From positions 1 through 39,019 of the forward strand of contig JAZQUI010000030.1 of assembly GCA_045631205.1 (NCBI GenBank): a DNA stretch of 39,019 nt, read 5' to 3'. Below are positions 8,481 to 17,821 of the stretch, one piece after another. The notes beneath the pieces were generated by a model that did no database searches, was not told the origin of the DNA, and was given only the letters and a program-made list of their open reading frames with translations. The DNA is from HGM04593 sp045631205 (GTDB lineage Bacteria > Bacteroidota > Bacteroidia > Bacteroidales > Bacteroidaceae). Both the position numbers and the translations under genes were made by a program. Position 1 is the first letter of the stretch. Each line of letters starts with the position of its first letter.

Positions 8481-9054
8481 AATTCTCGTTTAAGTAATTA
8501 CTCAATTTTTCGGTGGCTCTATATCTGTGGCTTATCGAATTTTTTGTTTCACTGCCCATTTGTGCAAAACTTTCGGAATAACCTTCGGGAATGAATATAG
8601 GGTCGTATCCAAACCCAGCTTCTCCCATTTTTGTTTCACTTATAGTGCCTTTTACAATTCCGTCGAATAAAATCTCTTTATTCTTTATAATTAACGCGAT
8701 AACTGTACGAAATTGTGCGTTACGGTTATTTTCTCCTGTTAAATTTTGTAACAACTTCTCCATATTGGCCTGTGAATTGCACTCTTCGCCTGCGTAACGT
8801 GCCGAATATACACCCGGAGCACCATTCAATGCTCCAACTTCGAGACCGGTATCATCGGCAAAGCAATCACAACCATATTTTTCACTTATCCACCTTGCTT
8901 TTATAAGGGCGTTCTCTTCTAGTGTTTCCCCGGTTTCGGGTATATCGTCGTAGCAGTTTATATCGGCAAGTGACATTACCTCTACCCTGCTGCCTAGAAT
9001 ATCCCTAACTTCTTGCAGTTTGTGTTTGTTGTTTGTTGCAAATACAAGTTTCAT
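8473..9054 (-). CDS. rdgB: RdgB/HAM1 non-canonical purine NTP pyrophosphatase
   Basis: It hydrolyses dITP, ITP and XTP to monophosphates so that deaminated purines do not enter DNA or RNA. The 193-residue product has the family start LVFATNNKHKLQEVRDIL, the FADDTGLEVGALNGAPGVYSAR active-site segment with its metal-binding acidic residues, and GFGYDPIFIPEG with SHRYRA near the end. Length is normal. It starts 6 bases after the YitT-like gene and its end overlaps porZ, so the three are co-translated from one message. Confidence 0.96.
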   Translation of the reverse strand: MKLVFATNNKHKLQEVRDILGSRVEVMSLADINCYDDIPETGETLEENALIKARWISEKYGCDCFADDTGLEVGALNGAPGVYSARYAGEECNSQANMEKLLQNLTGENNRNAQFRTVIALIIKNKEILFDGIVKGTISETKMGEAGFGYDPIFIPEGYSESFAQMGSETKNSISHRYRATEKLSNYLNENYD

Positions 9055-9060
9055 TATCTG

Positions 9061-10029
9061 TTACTGTTTTACTTCAGTTTCCAAACTATTAAATTCCACC
9101 TCTTGCAGTTTAATTTTCTTGGCTTTTATTTTATCGAAGCCATTACCATAAACTCCCATAACTTTTGATTGTGATATAAGTGCATTGGGGTCTATTTGCT
9201 TAACCATACTGAAAAGTTGGTTCGATTGATTGGCACGTGTGAGTGTGGTAATAACTTTTCCCTCTTTTTTAGAGTAGAATCCAACAGAATCGAGCAGTGT
9301 AACACCGCGTTTCAGTTGGCGTGTAATATAGTAGCCAATCTCCTCGTACTTATTGGAGAAAATGAAGAATTGCACCATTTGGCGGTTACTGTTCACCATA
9401 TAGTCTAGTGCAAGGTTTACCACCACAAGGGTTATATAACCATAAAACATTCTCGAAAGGCTTACAGCTATATTTTCCGAAGGAATAATAAAGAAACTAC
9501 TTGTCACTATGAATGTGTCAATGTACAACATAGCGCGTCCGAAACTTACATCCTTGTATTTGTTAACTATAGCAGCTATAATATCAACACCACCGGTGCT
9601 TCCATTGTTTAAGAAACATATTGCAATTGCAATTCCTGTGAATATAGAACCCACAAGACAAGCTTCGAGTTGCTTGTTGGGGCCTAAAATGGTGAATGCA
9701 TTGTAGTTTTCAAACAAAACTTCGGTTATACTTAAAAAAAGTGTCATACAAAAGATTGCATAAATTGTTTTTAAGCAAAACTTCCACCCGAGTATTTTAA
9801 TTGCAATTATTATGAGTATTAAGTTTATTGTAAAATAGATATATTGCATTGAAATACCCACCGAGTATTGTACTATGGCTCCAATACCGGTTACTCCACC
9901 AATAAGAAATTCATAGGGACTCATAAAGAAGTTCCATATAAACGCATACAAAGCCAGTCCCACAGTAATCATAATGTAATTTTTCACCTCCGAAATTACA
10001 GAAGGGCGTGGAAAAGAAAATTTAGCCAT
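9061..10029 (-). CDS. YitT family membrane protein
   Basis: The 322-residue protein has five to six hydrophobic segments over about residues 15-205 (YitT_membrane, formerly DUF161). Family cues include SPYEFLIGGVTGIGAIVQY and NNGSTGGVDIIAAIVNKY. A soluble C-terminal DUF2179 domain follows (YITRQLKRGVTLLDSVGFYS, then ALISQSKVMGVYGNGF). The family is widespread and its transported substrate, if any, is not established. It starts 34 bases after leuS, so it is the second gene of that operon. Confidence 0.9.
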   Translation of the reverse strand: MAKFSFPRPSVISEVKNYIMITVGLALYAFIWNFFMSPYEFLIGGVTGIGAIVQYSVGISMQYIYFTINLILIIIAIKILGWKFCLKTIYAIFCMTLFLSITEVLFENYNAFTILGPNKQLEACLVGSIFTGIAIAICFLNNGSTGGVDIIAAIVNKYKDVSFGRAMLYIDTFIVTSSFFIIPSENIAVSLSRMFYGYITLVVVNLALDYMVNSNRQMVQFFIFSNKYEEIGYYITRQLKRGVTLLDSVGFYSKKEGKVITTLTRANQSNQLFSMVKQIDPNALISQSKVMGVYGNGFDKIKAKKIKLQEVEFNSLETEVKQ

Positions 10030-10063
10030 AATATACTTTTTATAAGTGTTTATATTGCAGTTT

Positions 10064-12895
10064 TTATATCACTACGTTAACAATTTTCTTGGGTACAATG
10101 ATTACCTTCTTAATGGGTTTGTTATCGATGTACTTTTTACTGTTATCGTCGGCAAGTACCGTTGCTTCAATATCGGCATTTGTAGCATCGGCTGCAAACT
10201 CCATAGTGAAACGGGCTTTTCCGTTGAATGATATAGTGTATTTTATTGTATCCTCTTTAAGGTACTCTTCGTTGAAGATGGGCCACTCAGCGTCGCAAAC
10301 GCTTGTTGTATTTCCAAGTTTTTCCCACAACTCCTCGCTGATGTGAGGAGCGAATGGTGCAAGGAGTATCACAATCTTCTCTAGTATCTCTTTTTTATTG
10401 CATTTGAGTGAACTTAACTCATTGGTACATATCATAAATGCACTCACAGTTGTGTTATACGAGAAAGCAGGTATATCGTCTGTGGTCTTCTTTATTAGTT
10501 TGTGCAGTGATTTGAGTTCCTCTTTTGTAGCGGGTTCTTCGCTCACAATGTAGTTGTCGTTCTTGTCGAAGAAAAGTCCCCAGAACTTTTTAAGGAAACG
10601 GTGGCATCCGTCGATACCGTTTGTATCCCAGGGTTTAGACTGCTCAACGGGGCCAAGGAACATCTCGTAAAGGCGGAGTGTGTCGGCACCATATTTCTCT
10701 ACAATGGTATCGGGGTTCACTACGTTGAACATTGATTTACTCATCTTCTCAACAGCCCAGCCACAGATATATTTTCCATCTTCGAGTATGAATTCGGCAT
10801 CGGCATATTCGGGACGCCAAGCACGGAAGGCATCAATATCGAGAATATCGTTCGATACAATGTTTACATCCACGTGCAAGGGTGTTACATCGTACTCTTT
10901 TGAGAGGTTAAGTGATACAAAGGTATTTGTATCCTTAATGCGATATACAAAGTTACTGCGGCCCTGTATCATACCCTGGTTAACGAGTTTTTGGAAGGGC
11001 TCTTCCTTAACGCTTACACCAAGGTCGAAGAGGAACATATTCCAGAAACGTGAGTAAATGAGGTGACCTGTTGCGTGCTCTGTACCTCCAACATACAAGT
11101 CAACATTCTGCCAGTAGTTGTCGGCCTCTTTTGAAACAAGTGCCTTGTTGTTGCGGGGGTCCATATAACGCAGATAGTATGCGCTTGAACCTGCAAAACC
11201 GGGCATTGTGTTGAGCTCGAGAGGGAATATAGTCTTGTCGTCTATATTGTCTTTGCTTGTTACTGTGTTGTTTACAGTATCCCAAGCCCACATTTTAGCG
11301 TGTCCCAATGGGGGCTCTCCACTCTCTGTGGGAAGGAATTTCTCAACCTCGGGAAGTTCCAAAGGCAAGCATTCTTCGGGTACAGGTGTGGGTATGCCGT
11401 TCTTGTAGTAGATGGGGAAAGGTTCACCCCAGTAACGTTGTCGGCTGAAAATTGCATCGCGCAAACGGTAGTTTACTTTTACGCGGCCGAGTTTGTTTTC
11501 TGTCACATATTTTTTGGTGGCTGCAATAGCCTCTTTCACTGTGAGTCCGTTGAGGTTGAGCTTGCAGTCGGCAAAAGCTGCTGTGGGTGAGTTGGTCATA
11601 ATACCCTCTTTTGCATCGAAGCTCTCTTCGTTAACATCGCAACCTTCGATAAGGGGACGTATCTCAATACCGAAGTGTTTTGCAAATGCGTAGTCGCGGC
11701 TGTCGTGTGCAGGTACAGCCATAATGGCACCTGTACCATAACCTGCAAGCACATAATCACTAACCCAAACAGGTATCTCTTCACCTGTAAGAGGGTTAAT
11801 AGCGTATGCTCCGGTAAATACACCGCTTACATTGCGGTCTATCATACGTTCGCGCTCGGTACGTTTCTTGGTGCGGTCGAGGTAAGCTTCCACAGCCTCT
11901 TTTTGGTCGGCAGTGGTAATTTGTGCCACAAACTCACTCTCGGGTGCAAGTACCATAAATGTTACTCCGAATACGGTGTCGGCACGAGTGGTGAAGATTG
12001 TGAATTCTATATCACTATTCTTTATGTGGAACTGCATCTCTGTACCCTCGCTGCGGCCAATCCAGTTGCGCTGTGTCTCTTTGAGTGATTCTGTCCAATC
12101 GATATTATCGAGTCCGTCGAGCAGGCGTTGTGCATACGCCGATACACGCAGACACCACTGTTTCATCTTTTTCTGTACAACGGGGAAACCACCACGCTCA
12201 GATACTCCATCGACAACCTCGTCGTTGGCAAGTACGGTTCCAAGCTGGGGGCACCAGTTTACCATTGTTTCATTGAGGAAAGCTATACGCCAGTTCATGA
12301 GCATGTCTTGCTGCTCTTTTTCGTTCATAGCGTTCCACTCGGCTGCCGAAATGTTGATATCCTTTGTGCAGGCTGCGTCGATGTTTGCACTACCCTCTTT
12401 ACTCAATTTCTCAACAAGTTCTTCGATGGGTTTGCAACATTTTGCTACGTTATCGTAATAATGGTTGAACATTTTAATGAATGCCCACTGTGTCCACTGG
12501 TAATATTCGGGGTCACAGGTTCTTATCTCGCGGTCCCAATCGAAGCAGAAACCAATCTTATCGAGCTGCTCGCGATAACGGTTAATGTTCTGGTCGGTTG
12601 TTATTGCAGGGTGCTGTCCTGTTTGTATTGCATATTGCTCGGCAGGAAGTCCGTAAGCATCGTAACCCATAGGGTTGAGCACATTGTAACCTTGAAGGCG
12701 TTTGAAACGTGCAAAAATATCTGATGCTATGTAACCAAGAGGGTGACCTACGTGAAGACCTGCTCCCGAGGGGTAAGGGAACATGTTAAGGACATAGAAT
12801 TTCTTTTTGTCCTCGTTTTCAACTGTGCGGTAGGTTTTGTTATCTCTCCATTTCTGCTGCCACTTTTGTTCAATCTCGTTAAAATTGTATCCCAT
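10064..12895 (-). CDS. leuS: Leucyl-tRNA synthetase
   Basis: This class I enzyme charges tRNA-Leu. The 943-residue product has the HIGH motif as HVGH at residues 48-51 (in FPYPSGAGLHVGHP), the CP1 editing domain with TTRADTVFGVTFMVLAPE and the conserved GTGAIMAVPAHDSRDYAFA loop, KMSKS near residue 716, and an anticodon-binding C-terminal part. It lacks extra domains. I placed the start at the ATG at 12895 (MGYNFNEIEQKW). The frame stays open for 28 more codons to 12979, but that stretch is AT-rich leader sequence with no family similarity. It heads the operon leuS, yitT-like, rdgB, porZ. Confidence 0.97.
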   Translation of the reverse strand: MGYNFNEIEQKWQQKWRDNKTYRTVENEDKKKFYVLNMFPYPSGAGLHVGHPLGYIASDIFARFKRLQGYNVLNPMGYDAYGLPAEQYAIQTGQHPAITTDQNINRYREQLDKIGFCFDWDREIRTCDPEYYQWTQWAFIKMFNHYYDNVAKCCKPIEELVEKLSKEGSANIDAACTKDINISAAEWNAMNEKEQQDMLMNWRIAFLNETMVNWCPQLGTVLANDEVVDGVSERGGFPVVQKKMKQWCLRVSAYAQRLLDGLDNIDWTESLKETQRNWIGRSEGTEMQFHIKNSDIEFTIFTTRADTVFGVTFMVLAPESEFVAQITTADQKEAVEAYLDRTKKRTERERMIDRNVSGVFTGAYAINPLTGEEIPVWVSDYVLAGYGTGAIMAVPAHDSRDYAFAKHFGIEIRPLIEGCDVNEESFDAKEGIMTNSPTAAFADCKLNLNGLTVKEAIAATKKYVTENKLGRVKVNYRLRDAIFSRQRYWGEPFPIYYKNGIPTPVPEECLPLELPEVEKFLPTESGEPPLGHAKMWAWDTVNNTVTSKDNIDDKTIFPLELNTMPGFAGSSAYYLRYMDPRNNKALVSKEADNYWQNVDLYVGGTEHATGHLIYSRFWNMFLFDLGVSVKEEPFQKLVNQGMIQGRSNFVYRIKDTNTFVSLNLSKEYDVTPLHVDVNIVSNDILDIDAFRAWRPEYADAEFILEDGKYICGWAVEKMSKSMFNVVNPDTIVEKYGADTLRLYEMFLGPVEQSKPWDTNGIDGCHRFLKKFWGLFFDKNDNYIVSEEPATKEELKSLHKLIKKTTDDIPAFSYNTTVSAFMICTNELSSLKCNKKEILEKIVILLAPFAPHISEELWEKLGNTTSVCDAEWPIFNEEYLKEDTIKYTISFNGKARFTMEFAADATNADIEATVLADDNSKKYIDNKPIKKVIIVPKKIVNVVI

Positions 12896-12939
12896 TTTTG
12901 TATTGTTTATTTTTTTAGTTTCACTTTCAAATGTATTAT

Positions 12940-12974
12940 CATCTACTTTGTAGATGTAATAACTTACAAAAATA
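12940..12974 (-). promoter_or_regulatory. leuS leader: dyad and -7-like box
   Basis: On the minus strand TATTTTTG (12967-12974) fits the TAnnTTTG -7 consensus, but I see no good -33 box at the expected spacing. Just downstream, CATCTAC-AAA-GTAGATG (12940-12956) is a perfect 7-bp dyad in the would-be leader, possibly an operator or a small RNA hairpin. It is not a T-box. Confidence 0.35.
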
Positions 12975-13098
12975 TACAAAAAAAACAGTAATCATTCATT
13001 TATATCGTGAAATTGTTTTTTACTTCCCTTTTTTGTTTTTTATTGCTTAAATTATCGGTAAAAAAAGTTATCTTCGCGTAATATTTTAAGAATTTTCT

Positions 13099-15720
13099 AT
13101 GGTTGAAAAAGATAATTCCGTAACCCCGATGATGCGCCAGTTCCTGGAGCTTAAAGCAAAGCACCCCGACGCAGTTCTGTTGTTCCGTTGCGGAGATTTT
13201 TATGAAACATATTGTTCCGATGCTGTTGTAGCTTCGGAGATACTGGGTATAACCCTCACCAAGCGTTCCAACGGAAAAAACCCTGCGGCACAGGCTACCG
13301 AAATGGCTGGTTTTCCTTTCCACGCACTCGATACATATCTTCCTAAATTAGTGCGTGCAGGCAAGCGTGTAGCTATTTGTGACCAGCTCGAAGATCCAAA
13401 GATGACAAAAAAACTTGTCAAGCGTGGTATTACCGAATTGGTAACTCCGGGTGTTTCCATAAACGATAATATTCTAGACTATAAAGAGAATAACTTTCTT
13501 GCTGCCGTTCACTTTGGCAAGCCTATGTGCGGTGTCTCTTTTTTGGATATATCAACCGGTGAATTTCTTATAGCAGAGGGAACTTTCGATTACATAGACA
13601 AACTTATTGTAAACTTCCGCCCCAAAGAGGTTCTCTTTGAGCGTGGAAACAAGAAGCGTTTTGAGGATTGTTTCGGCAGCAAATTGCTTACATTCGAACT
13701 CGACGATTGGGTTTTCACCGAAGAGTTTGCCAACGAAAAACTTACCAAACATTTTGAAACCAAAAACCTTAAAGGATTTGGTATTAGTCACTTGCGTAGC
13801 GGTATAGTGGCTGCAGGTGCTGTTCTCCATTATCTTGGAGTAACCCTTCACACTCAAATTTCGCACATACGTACCATTTCCCGTATTGAGGAGGAGCGTT
13901 ATGTGCGTCTCGATAAATTCACCATACGCAGTCTTGAACTTTTGGGCAGCATGCACGACGGTGGTTCGTCACTCCTCTCGGTTATAGACAAAACCGTAAC
14001 CCCTATGGGAGCGCGTCTTTTGAAACGCTGGATGGTATTCCCATTAAAGGACAAGAAACCCATTGACGAGCGTCTCGATATTGTGGAGTATTATTTCCGT
14101 GAACCGGAATTCCGCGACATCGTCGAAGAGCAATTGTACAAGATTGGCGACCTTGAACGTATAATTTCGAAGGTTGCTGCCGCACGTGTTTCACCGCGCG
14201 AGCTTGTGCAGTTGAAGATTGCTCTCCAAGCAATAGAGCCCATAAAAAAGGCTTGCGAGAATTCATCGAACGAAATTATAAAAAGCATAGGTGCGCAACT
14301 CGATTGTTGTGCTGATATACGCGACCGTATAGCTCGTGAAATAGTTCCCGAGCCACCACTCCTTCTCAATAAAGGCGGTGTTGTTGCCGACGGAATCAAT
14401 GAGCAACTCGACGAGCTTCGTGCCATAGCTTATCATGGCAAGGATTACCTTATGCAGTTGCAGCAGCGTGAGAGTGAGCGTACTGGTATTCCCAGTCTTA
14501 AAATTTCGTTCAACAACGTATTTGGTTACTATATCGAAGTGCGTAACACTTATAAGGAATGTGTTCCCGAAGAGTGGATACGCAAGCAGACACTTGTAAA
14601 TGCCGAGCGATATATAACACAGGAACTTAAAGAGTACGAGGAGAAAATCCTTGGTGCCGAGGAGAAAATAATCTCACTCGAAAGTCGAATATTTGGTGAA
14701 ATTGTAACCGAACTTGCTTCGTACATACCCTCTATTCAGTTGAATGCCACATTGTTGGCTCGTCTCGATACCCTACTCTCTTTTGCCAACGTATCGCGTG
14801 CCTATAAATATATCCGTCCCGTTATAAGCGAGGAAAATATTCTGGATATCAAGCAGGGCCGTCACCCTGTGATTGAGCGACAGATGGCGGTGGGTGAGAA
14901 TTATGTACCCAACGACCTTTATCTCGATGGCGACAAGCAGCAGATTATCATTGTAACCGGTCCCAATATGGCGGGTAAGTCGGCTCTTTTGCGTCAGACA
15001 GCATTGATAACTCTGCTTGCTCAAATTGGTTGCTTTGTGCCGGCCGATAGTGCTCACATTGGTCTTGTTGATAAGATTTTCACCCGCGTGGGCGCAAGCG
15101 ATAATATTTCGGCAGGAGAATCTACATTTATGGTTGAGATGACCGAGGCTGCAAGCATACTCAACAACCTTTCGGGGCGCAGCCTTGTGTTGTTCGACGA
15201 GCTTGGTCGTGGAACATCTACCTACGACGGTATGTCAATTGCATGGGCTATTGTGGAGCATATACACGAAAATTCGCGTGGACGTGCCCGCACTCTCTTT
15301 GCTACTCATTATCACGAACTTAATGAGATGGAGAAGAGTTTTTCACGCATAAAGAACTTCAATGTGTCGGTGCGTGAAATTGACGGTCGTGTAATATTCC
15401 TGCGTAAACTTCAACCCGGTGGCAGTGAACACTCTTTCGGTATTCACGTTGCAAAGCTTGCAGGTATGCCTAAAAGCGTTGTAAAGCGTTCTGAGCAGAT
15501 TTTGAGCAAGTTGGAAGCCAATGATAACCGTGGCGAGCTGAAAAGCGCTCCCACAACCTCAATTGCCGACAGTCGCGAGGGTGTGCAGCTCAATTTCTTC
15601 CAACTTGACGACCCTGTATTGTCGCAGGTGCGCGATGAAATTCTTGGAATAGATGTCAATAACCTCACTCCGTTGGAGGCTCTTAACAAACTCAATGAAA
15701 TTCAGAAGATTGTAAAATAA
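13099..15720 (+). CDS. mutS: DNA mismatch repair ATPase MutS
   Basis: MutS recognises mismatches and small loops and recruits MutL. The 873-residue protein starts with the mismatch-binding domain, where RCGDFYETY supplies the Phe-x-Glu pair that stacks on the mispair. It has the connector, lever and clamp domains and the C-terminal ABC-type ATPase. Walker A GPNMAGKS is at residues 621-628; Walker B DELGRGTSTYDG and the ATHYHEL switch follow. The C-terminus (PLEALNKLNEIQKIVK) is the dimerisation helix seen in MutS1. All key residues are present. It is divergent from leuS and converges on lgt through a shared terminator. Confidence 0.97.
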   Translation: MVEKDNSVTPMMRQFLELKAKHPDAVLLFRCGDFYETYCSDAVVASEILGITLTKRSNGKNPAAQATEMAGFPFHALDTYLPKLVRAGKRVAICDQLEDPKMTKKLVKRGITELVTPGVSINDNILDYKENNFLAAVHFGKPMCGVSFLDISTGEFLIAEGTFDYIDKLIVNFRPKEVLFERGNKKRFEDCFGSKLLTFELDDWVFTEEFANEKLTKHFETKNLKGFGISHLRSGIVAAGAVLHYLGVTLHTQISHIRTISRIEEERYVRLDKFTIRSLELLGSMHDGGSSLLSVIDKTVTPMGARLLKRWMVFPLKDKKPIDERLDIVEYYFREPEFRDIVEEQLYKIGDLERIISKVAAARVSPRELVQLKIALQAIEPIKKACENSSNEIIKSIGAQLDCCADIRDRIAREIVPEPPLLLNKGGVVADGINEQLDELRAIAYHGKDYLMQLQQRESERTGIPSLKISFNNVFGYYIEVRNTYKECVPEEWIRKQTLVNAERYITQELKEYEEKILGAEEKIISLESRIFGEIVTELASYIPSIQLNATLLARLDTLLSFANVSRAYKYIRPVISEENILDIKQGRHPVIERQMAVGENYVPNDLYLDGDKQQIIIVTGPNMAGKSALLRQTALITLLAQIGCFVPADSAHIGLVDKIFTRVGASDNISAGESTFMVEMTEAASILNNLSGRSLVLFDELGRGTSTYDGMSIAWAIVEHIHENSRGRARTLFATHYHELNEMEKSFSRIKNFNVSVREIDGRVIFLRKLQPGGSEHSFGIHVAKLAGMPKSVVKRSEQILSKLEANDNRGELKSAPTTSIADSREGVQLNFFQLDDPVLSQVRDEILGIDVNNLTPLEALNKLNEIQKIVK

Positions 15721-15740
15721 ATTCTATTATTATTATACAA

Positions 15741-15772
15741 AACAAAAAAGCGGCTTATGCCGCTTTTTTGTT
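15741..15772. terminator. Bidirectional terminator shared by mutS and lgt
   Basis: CAAAAAAGCGGC pairs with GCCGCTTTTTTG around a TTAT loop, with A runs on one side and T runs on the other, so it works in both directions. The lgt stop codon (15755-15757 on the minus strand) lies in the loop, and the last codons of lgt (KNKKAA) form one arm. Confidence 0.9.
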
Positions 15773-16591
15773 TTTCAGTATTCTTATTCCGTTTATTATG
15801 TTTACCGCTCCAATTATTATAAATGGGATGCTTAACCACTGTCCCATATCAAGTGTCATACCTTGCTCAAATTCCACCTGTACCTCTTTGAGGAACTCGA
15901 TGAAGAAACGGAAGGTGAAAACAGTGAACAGGCAGTAGCCGAAATTCAGTCCGGTGCCCACCGATTGCGGATATTTCTTGTACAATATCCATCCTCCAAT
16001 GAATATCACAATATATGCGATAGCCTCATAGAGCTGTGCCGGGTGGCGCGGAACATTGTCAACCTGTGCAAAAATTATGCCGAGCGGGCTATTGGTAGCA
16101 CATCCCAAAATCTCCGAATTCATAAAATTACCAATGCGTATGAAGGATACTGCCAGAGGGGTAGCGATACATATATTGTCGAATACCCACCTAATGGATA
16201 ATTTTGTCTTGTATCGGTATAATAAGAGTGCTATAATGATACCTATTGTACCACCGTGGCTGGCAAGTCCTTGATAACCTATGAATTTCCACCCGTAAGG
16301 GGTTATTTTTATGGGCAGAAGCATTTCTGTTATATTGTTCAGGTAATACTCCGGCTCATAGAAAAGGCAGTGTCCCAAACGTGCACCCACAAGTATTCCT
16401 ATGAAACTGTACATAAAAAGCGGTTCAAAAAGTTCCTCTTTAATGTTTTGTTTCTTGTATAGGTAATGTACCAAGTGGTAGCCTATCATAAGTGATATTA
16501 CCCAGCACAGCGAGTAATATCGCACTTCGAACCCGAATATGGAAAAAGGGCTTGCATCTGGGTTCCAGATTATGTGGCAGAGGGTGTTCAT
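15755..16591 (-). CDS. lgt: Prolipoprotein diacylglyceryl transferase
   Basis: Lgt transfers diacylglycerol from phosphatidylglycerol to the lipobox cysteine of prelipoproteins, the first lipoprotein maturation step in the inner membrane. The 278-residue, roughly seven-helix protein shows GARLGHCLFYEPEYYL, GLASHGGTIGIIIALLLY, the essential RIGNFMNSEILG motif and HPAQLYEAI. The start MNTLCHIIWNPD is conserved in type. It follows ychF by 6 bases on the same message. The last residues are very basic (LKNKKAA) and are encoded by the terminator hairpin. Confidence 0.96.
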   Translation of the reverse strand: MNTLCHIIWNPDASPFSIFGFEVRYYSLCWVISLMIGYHLVHYLYKKQNIKEELFEPLFMYSFIGILVGARLGHCLFYEPEYYLNNITEMLLPIKITPYGWKFIGYQGLASHGGTIGIIIALLLYRYKTKLSIRWVFDNICIATPLAVSFIRIGNFMNSEILGCATNSPLGIIFAQVDNVPRHPAQLYEAIAYIVIFIGGWILYKKYPQSVGTGLNFGYCLFTVFTFRFFIEFLKEVQVEFEQGMTLDMGQWLSIPFIIIGAVNIINGIRILKNKKAA

Positions 16592-16597
16592 TATGCT

Positions 16598-17701
16598 TTA
16601 TACATTGAAACGGAAGTGCATGATATCACCATCCTGTACTACGTACTCTTTACCCTCGACGCTCATTTTACCGGCTTCGCGCACAGCTGCTTCGGAACCG
16701 TATGCTATGTAATCGTCATATTTTATTACCTCGGCACGTATGAATCCCTTCTCGAAATCGGTGTGTATAACACTTGCACATTGGGGAGCTTTCCATCCTT
16801 TGCGGAATGTCCACGCTCTCACCTCAATCTCTCCCACTGTGATGTATGTTTGCAGTGTAAGTAGGTGGTAGATAGCTTTAATAAGGCGGTCGCAACCCGA
16901 TTCCTTGAGTCCCATATCCTCGAGGAACATCTGTTTCTCCTCGTAGCTTTCGAGTTCGGCAATGTCGGCTTCGGTTTGTGCCGAAATTATCAAGAGTTCA
17001 GCGTTTTCATCCTTTATGGCCTCTCGTACGGCATCTACATATTTGTTACCGTTGGCAGCCGATGTGTCATCGACATTACATACATAAAGCACGGGTTTTG
17101 ATGTGAGAAGGAAGAGGTTTTTAGCCACGGTCTGTTCGTCTTCTGTTTCAAAAACTACGGTACGTGCCGATTTACCAGCTTCAAGAGCATCTTTGTACTG
17201 CATAAGCACATCGTATTCGAGTTTTGCTTGCTTGTCGCCACCAACACGAGCCTGTTTTTCAACACGTTTAATGCGGTTTTCAACAGTTTCAAGGTCTTTC
17301 AACTGCAATTCTATGTCGATAATCTCTTTGTCGCGTACAGGGTTCACAGAGCCATCGACGTGAACGATATTGTCGTTGTCGAAGCAACGGAGCACGTGTA
17401 TTATGGCATCGGTTTCGCGTATGTTTCCCAAGAATTGGTTACCGAGTCCTTCGCCCTTGCTTGCACCTTTTACAAGGCCTGCAATATCTACAATATCACA
17501 AGTAGCCGGTACAATGCGGCCTGGGTGTACTATTTCGGCAAGTTTGTTAAGTCGTTCATCGGGAACGGTAATTTGTCCCATTTGTGCATCGATAGTACAG
17601 AAGGGGAAGTTTGCTGCCTGTGCTTTTGCACTTGAAAGGCAATTGAAAAGGGTTGATTTTCCTACGTTGGGCAAGCCCACAATACCTGCTTTTAGAGCCA
17701 T
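16598..17701 (-). CDS. ychF: YchF/OLA1 family P-loop NTPase
   Basis: This Obg-related ATPase associates with ribosomes and affects stress responses; the precise role is unsettled. The 367-residue protein has the P loop GLPNVGKST at residues 8-16, the switch motif DIAGLVKGASKGEGLGNQFL, a coiled-coil stretch near 130-160, and a C-terminal TGS domain (LQTYITVGEIEVRAWTF, ending HFRFNV). Most YchF proteins carry NxxE at the G4 position, which favours ATP; here it reads NVDD, an Asp in place of Glu. It is the first gene of ychF-lgt. Confidence 0.95.
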   Translation of the reverse strand: MALKAGIVGLPNVGKSTLFNCLSSAKAQAANFPFCTIDAQMGQITVPDERLNKLAEIVHPGRIVPATCDIVDIAGLVKGASKGEGLGNQFLGNIRETDAIIHVLRCFDNDNIVHVDGSVNPVRDKEIIDIELQLKDLETVENRIKRVEKQARVGGDKQAKLEYDVLMQYKDALEAGKSARTVVFETEDEQTVAKNLFLLTSKPVLYVCNVDDTSAANGNKYVDAVREAIKDENAELLIISAQTEADIAELESYEEKQMFLEDMGLKESGCDRLIKAIYHLLTLQTYITVGEIEVRAWTFRKGWKAPQCASVIHTDFEKGFIRAEVIKYDDYIAYGSEAAVREAGKMSVEGKEYVVQDGDIMHFRFNV

Positions 17702-17742
17702 ATTTTTATGTTTTATTGTTTATCGGTTAATGATATGTTACA

Positions 17743-17771
17743 GGCTTTTGCGAAAAGCCGTTGCAAAAGTA
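17743..17771 (-). promoter_or_regulatory. Probable ychF promoter with adjacent dyad
   Basis: On the minus strand TACTTTTG (17764-17771) matches TAnnTTTG about 60 bases before the ychF ATG. The -33 position is only T-rich. Directly downstream GGCTTTT-GCG-AAAAGCC (17743-17759) is a 7-bp dyad in the leader. Confidence 0.5.
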
Positions 17772-17821
17772 CGGAATAATTTTGGAAGTAAAAAGCGGCT
17801 TTCCGTAAATAGGGTAGAGCG

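Noticed and set aside
12896..12979. LeuS start 28 codons upstream
   Set aside because: The extension is AT-rich leader containing a dyad and promoter-like box and lacks family similarity.
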